DNA of 5,456 nucleotides from Anaerolineaceae bacterium UBA6801. Lineage in GTDB: Bacteria > Chloroflexota > Anaerolineae > Anaerolineales > Anaerolineaceae. The notes beneath the pieces are model-generated. The model saw only the letters and a program-made list of their open reading frames with translations. It was not told where the DNA came from and did no database searches. Positions within the stretch are counted from its first letter, which is position 1. Each line of letters starts with the position of its first letter. The position numbers and the translations under genes are program-made. Positions 1 through 5,456 of this stretch are shown piece after piece. The DNA is taken from contig DKFH01000051.1 in NCBI GenBank assembly GCA_002452315.1, forward strand, positions 12,701 to 18,156. Direction: 5' to 3'.

Positions 1-1230
1 TTTATCCCTTTGTCCTTCATGGAAAAGGAAAAACAGCATGTGGAGGGCTTCTCCCCCGAGCTGGCCGTGGTCACCATCGGCGGCGGCTCCGAGCTGGAAG
101 AACCACTCATCGTCCGGCCAACCTCCGAAACGATCATCGGTTACATGTATTCTAAATGGATCCAATCCTACCGAGACCTGCCCGTGCTGATCAACCAGTG
201 GGGCAACGTCGTCCGCTGGGAGATGCGCACGCGCCTGTTCCTGCGCACGCTAGAATTCTACTGGCAGGAGGGCCACACCGCCCATGCTACGGCCGAAGAG
301 GCCGAAGCCGAAACGCTGCAAATGCTCAACATCTACGCCGATTTCGCCCGGAACGAGGCCGCCGTGCCCGTCATCCCCGGCCGCAAGAGCGAAACCGAAA
401 AATTCGCCGGCGCAGTGCGTTCCTACACCATCGAGGCGATGATGGGCGACAAGAAAGCCCTGCAGGCCGGTACCAGCCACAACCTGGGACAGAACTTCGC
501 CAAAGCCTTCGATATTCAGTACCTCGATGAGACCAACACCCTGCAGCACTGCTGGACGACCTCCTGGGGGCTTTCAACCCGCTTCATTGGCGCCATCATC
601 ATGACCCACGGCGACGACCAGGGCCTGGTCTTGCCGCCGCGCCTGGCACCCATCCAGGTAGTGATCGTGCCGATCTTCCGCAAGGACGAGGAACAATCCC
701 TGGTCATGGAAGCGGTGGACCGCGTCAAGAACGAGCTCTCCGCCTTCCGGGTCAAGGTGGACGACCGCACCGAGGTCACCCCAGGGTTCAAATTTAACGA
801 ATGGGAACTGCGCGGTGTGCCCTTGCGCCTGGAGATCGGGCCCAAAGATGTGTCCAAGAACAGTGTCGCCCTGGCCCGTCGCGACATCCCCGGTCGCGAG
901 GGTAAATCCTTTGTGCCCCAGGATGGGATCGCGGGCACCGTGGGCGACATGTTGGAAGCCATCCAGGCCAATATGCTGGCCAAGGCGACCCAATTCAGGG
1001 ATGAAAATATCCATGAGCCAGAGGATTATGAGGCCTTCAAAGAGGTCATCGCCGCAGATGGTTGGTGTTATGTGTGGTGGAAGCCCAACTCAGAAAATGA
1101 AGCTCAAATCAAAGAGGATACCAAAGCCACCCTGCGCTGCATCCCCATGGAACAGCCCGGTGGCACGGGTAAGTGCATCTTCAGCGGTGAGGAGGCCACC
1201 GAAAAAGCCTATTTTGCCAGGGCTTATTAG
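1..1230 (+). CDS. proS: Prolyl-tRNA synthetase, short archaeal/eukaryotic-like type (ProS type 3), 5' end missing
   Basis: Cytosolic class II aminoacyl-tRNA synthetase that joins proline to tRNA-Pro using ATP and releases AMP and pyrophosphate. The reading frame is open from base 1 and already inside the catalytic domain, so about 70 N-terminal residues lie outside the window; the TTG at 10 and ATG at 19 are internal codons, not starts. Visible landmarks are HVEGFSPELA, the proline/ATP-site motif RPTSET, motif 2 from RWEMRTR (base 214 on) through EGHTAHAT, GTSHNLGQNFAKAFD, and motif 3 TRFIG followed by HGDDQGLVLPPR. The anticodon-binding domain (VPLRLEIGPKDV, ARRD) and the C-terminal domain ending in FARAY follow. 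The large editing insertion of the long bacterial ProS type is absent between motifs 2 and 3. With the missing part restored, length would be near the 470-500 residues usual for the type. The C-terminal zinc site appears degraded: two of the four expected cysteines are Asn and Ser. Motif 2 has Leu where TRPFLRT is usual. Identification is secure. Confidence 0.97.
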   Translation, partial: FIPLSFMEKEKQHVEGFSPELAVVTIGGGSELEEPLIVRPTSETIIGYMYSKWIQSYRDLPVLINQWGNVVRWEMRTRLFLRTLEFYWQEGHTAHATAEEAEAETLQMLNIYADFARNEAAVPVIPGRKSETEKFAGAVRSYTIEAMMGDKKALQAGTSHNLGQNFAKAFDIQYLDETNTLQHCWTTSWGLSTRFIGAIIMTHGDDQGLVLPPRLAPIQVVIVPIFRKDEEQSLVMEAVDRVKNELSAFRVKVDDRTEVTPGFKFNEWELRGVPLRLEIGPKDVSKNSVALARRDIPGREGKSFVPQDGIAGTVGDMLEAIQANMLAKATQFRDENIHEPEDYEAFKEVIAADGWCYVWWKPNSENEAQIKEDTKATLRCIPMEQPGGTGKCIFSGEEATEKAYFARAY

Positions 1231-1232
1231 CA

Positions 1233-1248
1233 GCCTCCTGCTGGGGGC
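1233..1248 (+). terminator. Weak hairpin just after proS, possible terminator
   Basis: GCCTCC at 1233-1238 can pair with GGGGGC at 1243-1248 (one G-U pair) around a four-base loop, starting two bases after the proS stop codon. There is no run of T after the stem, so it does not look like a standard intrinsic terminator. It may only slow transcription or stabilise the message end. The 73-base gap holds nothing else I can recognise, and read-through into the next gene remains possible. Confidence 0.2.
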
Positions 1249-1303
1249 GCCATGAAAAACAAAGCACTTACTGCTGCAATAGTGAATCGAAAGCCAACCG
1301 ACC

Positions 1304-2107
1304 ATGACGGCTGTTAACCCCACCCGCTTACGTCATCAAATCCGGGATCTCGTCGCCCATTTTGATGCGCCGGTTGAATTTCACCAGGAACTGCGGGCGC
1401 TGTTCAGCCTGTATGCCAACTACAGTCTGCGCTTTGGAGAAAAGGCGCCCGTCCGGCCCCTCATCCCGATGTACCACCTACCTCATCCGGTCACCCGTCA
1501 GCTCCAAATCGACCTCAAACCCCACATTGCCGCCGACCCAACCGCCGCCCTGGCCCTGGCAGACGAATTATGGGCCGACGATTACTACGAAATCAAAGCA
1601 ACAGCCATTTTCATCATTGGTGAAGTGCCCATCCAAAACCCGCAGGACGTCCTGGAGCGGCTAAATGCCTGGCTCTCCCCGCAACTCGATCCGGTACTCA
1701 AGTCTGATCTACTCTCCATCGGCACGCGCTCCCTGCAAGGCACATTTCCGGGTGAATGGGAAGCGTTAATTCTCAGCCTGCTGTCAGATAATCAACCCGC
1801 CATGATTGCCCTGGGCATCCAGGCCCTGGCTGCAGGCGCAAAACACCCTGCTTTTCATAACCTCCCCGCCGTCTTTCGGCTGGCCAGTCCCTTTATCAGG
1901 GATCCCCACACCACTTACACCCGTGACCTTGAAAATCTGATCGAAACCTTGGCAGAAATCTCGCCCCAGGAAACCGGTTATTTCCTCCGGCAAATCCTGT
2001 CTGTCAGCATGTCTCCCGCAACCAGCCGGCTGATCAAAAGCTGCCTGCCATCCTTCCCTGAAGACATCCAAACCGACTTAAAATCAGCCCTCAACAAAGA
2101 GCGATAA
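1304..2107 (+). CDS. Uncharacterised 267-residue helical protein, HEAT / DNA-alkylation-repeat-like
   Basis: I do not recognise a named family with certainty. The protein is soluble, with no signal peptide or membrane segment, and appears almost entirely alpha-helical, with amphipathic helices separated by short Pro- or Asp-containing turns, as in HEAT-type repeat proteins. Residues 85-106 (ALADELWADDYYEIKATAIF and the next two) resemble the Leu-Trp-x(n)-Tyr-Glu-x-Lys/Arg-x-x-Ala helix pair of AlkD-type DNA alkylation repeat proteins. I cannot place the AlkD catalytic Trp/Asp/Arg set, so glycosylase activity is not claimed; a binding or scaffold role fits equally well. A second helical block covers about residues 125-195 and a third 205-265. 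ATG 1304 is the first start after an in-frame stop at 1283. The Shine-Dalgarno match before it is poor (GAAAG at 1289-1293), so it may be read by coupling or from a message shared with proS, which ends 73 bases upstream. Its 3' end faces the small gene on the other strand. Confidence 0.8.
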   Translation: MTAVNPTRLRHQIRDLVAHFDAPVEFHQELRALFSLYANYSLRFGEKAPVRPLIPMYHLPHPVTRQLQIDLKPHIAADPTAALALADELWADDYYEIKATAIFIIGEVPIQNPQDVLERLNAWLSPQLDPVLKSDLLSIGTRSLQGTFPGEWEALILSLLSDNQPAMIALGIQALAAGAKHPAFHNLPAVFRLASPFIRDPHTTYTRDLENLIETLAEISPQETGYFLRQILSVSMSPATSRLIKSCLPSFPEDIQTDLKSALNKER

Positions 2108-2115
2108 TTGTCCTC

Positions 2116-2391
2116 TTAATCCCGGGTGCGGATCAACTCACCGCTGGGTGTGACCACCACCGGGTCGTCTCTTATGAGGCCGTGCCACACCGTGTGGCCG
2201 TCGGCCCACACTTCCATCAGACAATAAAAAGCCATCTCCGCATGCAGCATGCGGCCTGCTGCTCGAGTTACTGCGTGGAAAGCCGCGCCGTTGGGCAGCT
2301 CAGCACTATAGATCTCGCCAGCCGTCATCCCCACCAGCTCATCCAGTGATAATCCGCCGCCAAAATCGGGGGTTGTGTGTGCGTTGGTCAT
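2116..2391 (-). CDS. Small protein of unknown function, 91 residues
   Basis: I do not recognise this protein. It begins MTNAHTTPDFGGGLSLDELV and has no signal peptide or clear membrane helix. A polar, Gly-rich N-terminus (residues 1-20) is followed by a compact region rich in Ala, His and aromatic residues, with two Trp near residues 62-69, and a C-terminal stretch with beta-strand character (DDPVVVTPSGELIRTRD). The C-terminal half reads like a small alpha/beta fold. The ATG at 2391 has no good Shine-Dalgarno sequence before it; a start at ATG 2328 would remove the N-terminal tail and is no better supported. It lies downstream of hppA on the same strand, but the 94-base inverted repeat array separates them, so it may be expressed independently. 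Its stop codon is 8 bases from the stop of the convergent gene. That it is a gene at all is likely, not certain: the frame is open, the product is balanced in composition, and it fills the gap exactly. Confidence 0.6.
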   Translation of the reverse strand: MTNAHTTPDFGGGLSLDELVGMTAGEIYSAELPNGAAFHAVTRAAGRMLHAEMAFYCLMEVWADGHTVWHGLIRDDPVVVTPSGELIRTRD

Positions 2392-2407
2392 GGTGTGAAA
2401 GGAATAG

Positions 2408-2483
2408 TTATTAGGTATAAGGTATTAGGTCTTGGGTTTCATTTTTCCCTAATCACCTAATACCCAATACCAAATCACCTAGG
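2408..2483. repeat. Inverted array of degenerate 7-base repeats (TTAGGTA-like)
   Basis: The left block is four head-to-tail heptamers at 2411-2438 (TTAGGTA, then TAAGGTA, with two more diverged copies). The right block is about five heptamers in the opposite sense at 2447-2481 (for example CACCTAA at 2454 and TACCCAA at 2461). The bases between them are TCATTTTT (2439-2446). Folded together, GGTATTAGGT (2421-2430) pairs perfectly with ACCTAATACC (2455-2464), and outside a two-base mismatch GGTAT (2414-2418) pairs with ATACC (2467-2471). The array fills most of the gap after the hppA stop codon. It could act as a 3' end or stabilising structure for the hppA message, or be a copy of a dispersed intergenic repeat. 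There is no U-tract typical of an intrinsic terminator on the hppA strand. Confidence 0.75.
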
Positions 2484-2485
2484 CC

Positions 2486-4552
2486 CTAAAACAAATGAAA
2501 CGCAGCGATGATCGGGGCAAACAGCGAAGAGACCAGGGACATCACCGTGATGAGCGTATTCAACGATGGACCGGCGGTGTCTTTAAAGGGATCACCGACC
2601 GTGTCACCAACCACACTCGCTTTGTGGGCATCTGAACCCGGGCCGCCAAAATTACCCGCTTCGATGAACTTTTTAGCGTTATCCCATAAGCCGCCGGCAT
2701 TGGCCATAAACAGGGCAAACACCACACCGGTGAAGATGCTCCCACCCAGGAAACCGCCCAAAGCATTCGGGCCCAGCAAGAAACCGATCAGCAATGGCAA
2801 CCCAACCGCCAGTAATGCTGGCAGCGCCAATGATGAAAGCGAACCCTGGGCAGCCAAATCCACACATTTTGCATAATCCGGCATTTCTGTGCCCGCCAAA
2901 ATGCCCGGTTTTTCACGGAACTGACGCCGGATCTCCTCAATCATCTTAAAGGCGTTCTCGGTCACCGAAAGCATGGTCAGCGCGCTGAATAAGGGGGGCG
3001 TCATCGCGCCCAAAAAGACGCCAGCCACCACGATGGGATCCCGCAGGCTCATGGTAACCTCCACCCCGCTGGCCGTGACCACTTCCGCATAGGCCGCAAA
3101 CAGGGCTAAAACAGTCAATGCAGCCGCACTGATGCTGAACCCCTTGGTGATCGCTTTGGCGGTGTTGCCTGCCGCATCCAGCACATCGGTGGTTTCAATT
3201 ACTCGATGGTCCATGCCCGACATCTCCGCAATCCCGCGTGCATTGTCGACGATCGGCCCATAAGCATCCGCAGAGACAATCATACCGCTGATCGAAAGCA
3301 TCCCCACCGCGCTGATCCCGATCCCATAAATGCCTGGAAGCCCGCTCGCTTCTGCCAGGTAAAAGGACAGCAATGTTGCCGCGGCGATCCCGATCAGCGA
3401 TGGGACAATGCTCACCAAACCATAACTAAAACCCGTAATGATATTGATCGCAGCGCCCGAATCCGAAACCTTGGCAGTCATGTAAACAGGCTTGTGGTCT
3501 TCTGAGGTGAAATAATCCGATGTAAACCCGATGATCACCCCCGCCGTCAGACCGATCAGGGTTGACCAGATCACACCCTGGTTGATCTCGCTCCACAGCA
3601 CAAACAGCACCACCATCACAGCAAAAATGAGCGTGGTGATAATCGTGCCAAAGTTCAACGCCGGGCCGGGCTTGCCGTTTTTCCCTACCCGCACAAACTG
3701 AATGCCGATCAATGAGGCAAAAATACCCAGTGTACAGATGATCAGCGGAAGGACAACATAATCCAGCCCAAGCCGTGCGGAAGATGCGCCCAGGATCATC
3801 ACGGCGACCACCGAAGCCACGTAGCTATCGAAAATATCAGCGCCCATCCCGGCCACATCACCGACGTTGTCGCCCACATTATCCGCCACCACAGCCGGGT
3901 TGCGGGGATCGTCTTCCGGGATACCCACCTCAACCTTGCCGACCAGGTCTGCCGCAATATCGGCCGTTTTTGTGTAAATTCCACCGCCTGCTTTGGCCAG
4001 TAAGGCCAGGGCTGAGGCGCCAAAACTGAAACCCAAAACCGTTTCAGCATCTTGGGTGATAAGAAAAATCACGCTCATCCCCAGTACGGCCAAGCCCACC
4101 ATCGCCAACCCCATCACAGAGCCGGCATAGAAAGACAATCGAAAGGCCTTATTGATTGACTCGTTGGCCGCCGTAGCCGTGCGAACATTGGCTTCAACCG
4201 CAACGCCCATCCCTAAATAACCAGCTACCGCTGAACACAGCGCACCCACAACAAATGAGATCGCCATCTGAATGCCATTAACCGGGATCAGGTTCACCTG
4301 GCCATTAACGATTCCGGATAAATCAAAACTAAACACAATCGCGATCACAAACCCCAAAACCAAAGCCACCAGCGCCAGGGTCAGGTAAAGCCGTTTCAAA
4401 TAGGTTTGAGAGCCCTCTCGAATCCAGGATGCCACCTGCTGCGCCCTTTCTGACCCCATCGGCTGACGTTTGACCCAAAAAAATAAATACAGTGCAACCC
4501 CGATCGAGATAAAACTCGCCCCAATACTGATATAAAGCCAAATCTGATTCAT
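2486..4552 (-). CDS. hppA: Membrane-bound proton-pumping pyrophosphatase, K+-independent type
   Basis: Integral membrane enzyme that hydrolyses cytoplasmic pyrophosphate and uses the energy to move protons across the membrane. The 688-residue length and about 16 hydrophobic segments are normal for the family. Substrate and Mg-binding motifs are all present: ADLVGKVEVG (201-210), DDPRNPAVVADNVGDNVGDV (214-233), DAYGPIVDNARG (429-440) and VVGDTVGDPFKDTAGPSLN (647-665). In GNTAKAITKGF (462-472), Lys466 and Thr469 are the residues of the K+-independent group; K+-dependent enzymes have Ala and usually Gly there. All known Na+-pumping members are K+-dependent, so proton transport is inferred. Two oddities are Asp242 in ADIFDSY, where a transport-related Glu is usual, and Arg439 where Gly or Gln is usual. 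I chose ATG 4552 because it has GGAG six bases upstream and gives the standard N-terminal membrane helix (NQIWLYISIG). The frame stays open to 4612, but that adds 20 residues and overlaps the preceding gene. It is probably co-transcribed with that gene, 35 bases upstream. Confidence 0.97.
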   Translation of the reverse strand: MNQIWLYISIGASFISIGVALYLFFWVKRQPMGSERAQQVASWIREGSQTYLKRLYLTLALVALVLGFVIAIVFSFDLSGIVNGQVNLIPVNGIQMAISFVVGALCSAVAGYLGMGVAVEANVRTATAANESINKAFRLSFYAGSVMGLAMVGLAVLGMSVIFLITQDAETVLGFSFGASALALLAKAGGGIYTKTADIAADLVGKVEVGIPEDDPRNPAVVADNVGDNVGDVAGMGADIFDSYVASVVAVMILGASSARLGLDYVVLPLIICTLGIFASLIGIQFVRVGKNGKPGPALNFGTIITTLIFAVMVVLFVLWSEINQGVIWSTLIGLTAGVIIGFTSDYFTSEDHKPVYMTAKVSDSGAAINIITGFSYGLVSIVPSLIGIAAATLLSFYLAEASGLPGIYGIGISAVGMLSISGMIVSADAYGPIVDNARGIAEMSGMDHRVIETTDVLDAAGNTAKAITKGFSISAAALTVLALFAAYAEVVTASGVEVTMSLRDPIVVAGVFLGAMTPPLFSALTMLSVTENAFKMIEEIRRQFREKPGILAGTEMPDYAKCVDLAAQGSLSSLALPALLAVGLPLLIGFLLGPNALGGFLGGSIFTGVVFALFMANAGGLWDNAKKFIEAGNFGGPGSDAHKASVVGDTVGDPFKDTAGPSLNTLITVMSLVSSLFAPIIAAFHLF

Positions 4553-4558
4553 TGTTAA

Positions 4559-4562
4559 CTCC
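4559..4562 (-). promoter_or_regulatory. Ribosome binding site of hppA
   Basis: On the minus strand GGAG lies six bases before ATG 4552 (GGAGTTAACAATG). It decides the start codon over the in-frame upstream ATG at 4612. It sits in the 35-base gap after the preceding gene, so hppA can be translated independently of that gene. Confidence 0.8.
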
Positions 4563-4587
4563 AATATTTCTTCAAAGATTAAGCCCT

Positions 4588-5352
4588 TTACATATTCGCA
4601 GAGCGCCACCACCGGTAATGCTCTGCACGTAAAACGTCACCAGAAGGCATCTGGTAGAAGCGCAAGTTCCGTTCGTTGCCGACATAAAAACCACTCTTGA
4701 CCGTTCGGTAGGCAAAACTGGCCGGACTGGTGCGATCAACCATCTTGGTCGCCACGGGTTTGGTCTTCAGATCCACCAAAACCTGACGCAGGTGATCCAT
4801 ATTGGCATAGGGCAGATCGCCGATCTGACCCAGCTCTGGATCTTCAGCCAGCTCGCCCAGGCGGAGTTCGGTGAAGGCGATCGCAGGCAGGGTCACCAAT
4901 GAGGTCGGATTTCGGACGATCAGGTCAAAGAAATCCACCGGGTTTAACCGACTGGCCACCAGCGGGGTTACCGGCGCAATTTCCTTATACAGGTGCAGCC
5001 CTTCCTGGTTCTCCGGCAAGTCCTCACTCGCGTCCAACCCCAACGTGCGCCCGTCCTGGGTGACGATGTACAGCTTTCTCAACTCCGAGATGGGTACGTG
5101 CTCCAGCACACGGTAGACGCTGATGTAAATCGAGGATTTTGGCGTTCCATCCTCATGCGGTAGACAGCGTGCTAAACCCTCCTGGATGCGAAAATACTTG
5201 CTGCGGTAATCAGGATTTACCTCAAAAAATATCGCCTGACCGCTGGATTTCTTTTTGCTGCCCACAGCATAATACACGCCAAACTCTTCCGGGGTCAGCA
5301 TCGAGGCAATCAGGGCTTCAGGGATTAAGGATAAATATAAATGTACAGTCAC
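4588..5352 (-). CDS. Uncharacterised conserved-looking soluble protein upstream of hppA, 254 residues
   Basis: I know no function for this protein. It has no signal peptide and no convincing membrane segment; the mildly hydrophobic start (TVHLYLSLIPEALIASMLTP) is interrupted by Pro-Glu. Features that look conserved include a Lys/Ser-rich turn (residues 32-37), FFEVNPDYRSKYF (42-54), ARCLPHEDGTPKSS (61-74), SVYRVLEH (78-85), ELRLGELAEDPE (162-173), DLPYANMDHLRQVLVDLKTK (179-198), DRTSPASFAYRTVKSGFYVG (206-225) and a Trp-rich tail YRWWRS (246-251). The mix suggests an alpha/beta cytosolic protein, perhaps ligand-binding or regulatory; this is a guess. I place the start at GTG 5352 because a full GGAGG lies five bases before it and MTVHLYLSL then opens the protein; the frame stays open to an ATG at 5448, but that extension reads as non-coding and spans the ribosome binding site. 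The gene probably leads an operon with hppA, 35 bases downstream. My impression is of a family restricted to Chloroflexota, unverified. Confidence 0.85.
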   Translation of the reverse strand: MTVHLYLSLIPEALIASMLTPEEFGVYYAVGSKKKSSGQAIFFEVNPDYRSKYFRIQEGLARCLPHEDGTPKSSIYISVYRVLEHVPISELRKLYIVTQDGRTLGLDASEDLPENQEGLHLYKEIAPVTPLVASRLNPVDFFDLIVRNPTSLVTLPAIAFTELRLGELAEDPELGQIGDLPYANMDHLRQVLVDLKTKPVATKMVDRTSPASFAYRTVKSGFYVGNERNLRFYQMPSGDVLRAEHYRWWRSANM

Positions 5353-5357
5353 AACAT

Positions 5358-5362
5358 CCTCC
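5358..5362 (-). promoter_or_regulatory. Ribosome binding site of the 254-residue gene
   Basis: Minus-strand GGAGG followed by ATGTT and then GTG 5352 (GGAGGATGTTGTGACT). This strong site at ideal spacing supports a GTG start. The ATG that directly abuts the GGAGG is out of frame and too close to be used. Confidence 0.75.
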
Positions 5363-5456
5363 AAATAAATCAGTGGACAAAAAACGCCATTACATCCCCC
5401 ACAATCCTGCAACTTACCAATTTTATCACTCTTATGAGCCTGTTGCACAAACCCAT

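Noticed and set aside
516..1014. Open frames on the minus strand opposite proS
   Set aside because: They are shadows of a strongly conserved gene: GC-rich third codon positions keep the opposite frames open, and the products show no family features.
1252..1317. 21-codon reading frame MKNKALTAAIVNRKPTDHDG between proS and the next gene
   Set aside because: Very short, overlaps the start of the 267-residue gene, and nothing but a G-run from a hairpin precedes it. A leader peptide is possible but unsupported.
3206..3505. Open frame on the plus strand opposite hppA (99 residues)
   Set aside because: It lies wholly within conserved hppA motifs on the other strand, and the product is rich in Arg, His and Pro without recognisable structure.
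4553..4612. Longer hppA starting at ATG 4612 (20 extra residues)
   Set aside because: The extension overlaps the end of the preceding gene and lacks family similarity, while ATG 4552 has GGAG at good spacing and begins at the first membrane helix.
5353..5448. Longer form of the 254-residue gene starting at ATG 5448
   Set aside because: The extra residues (cysteine-rich and low in coding character) run through the GGAGG that serves GTG 5352; the region reads better as an untranslated leader.
5420..5450. Possible sigma-70 promoter on the minus strand (TTGTGC, 19-base spacer, TAAAAT)
   Set aside because: The spacer is too long and both boxes match weakly; such matches are expected by chance in AT-rich leader sequence.
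1..5456. CRISPR array, tRNA or rRNA gene, riboswitch, toxin-antitoxin or defence module
   Set aside because: I looked on both strands for spaced direct repeats, cloverleaf patterns, long structured leaders and small paired genes and saw none; the only repeat structure is the heptamer array.

Overview
The window looks like bacterial chromosome, most likely from an Anaerolineae-type member of the Chloroflexota, probably a contig from an environmental genome. That placement is inference. It rests on the short archaeal/eukaryotic-type prolyl-tRNA synthetase, a K+-independent-type membrane pyrophosphatase, and an unfamiliar 254-residue protein whose style I associate with Chloroflexota. No marker gene settles it. 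Coding density is high and genes start on ordinary Shine-Dalgarno sites where these can be seen.

Layout. Positions 1-1230 (+) hold the 3' part of proS, cut by the window edge. A 73-base gap with one weak hairpin follows. Positions 1304-2107 (+) encode a 267-residue all-helical protein, probably HEAT-like, of unknown function. It converges with a small gene of unknown function at 2116-2391 (-), with only 8 bases between them. Positions 2392-2485 are AT-rich and almost filled by two inverted blocks of a degenerate 7-base repeat. Positions 2486-4552 (-) are hppA, a complete 688-residue proton-pumping membrane pyrophosphatase. Upstream of it on the same strand, at 4588-5352 (-), is a complete 254-residue soluble protein of unknown function. 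The last 104 bases (5353-5456) hold its leader and no gene I can support.

How the genes relate. The 254-residue gene and hppA are 35 bases apart on one strand, each with its own ribosome binding site, and probably form one transcript. HppA hydrolyses cytoplasmic pyrophosphate, a by-product of reactions such as tRNA charging by ProS, and pumps protons across the membrane with the energy. This metabolic link is general and does not imply that proS and hppA are co-regulated; they lie on opposite strands.

No defence system, CRISPR array, RNA gene or complete mobile element was found, and I do not see a convincing undescribed multi-gene system. The points most worth a second look are the inverted heptamer array, the uncharacterised partner of hppA, a Glu-to-Asp change at a key transport position in HppA, and loss of two of four zinc ligands in ProS.
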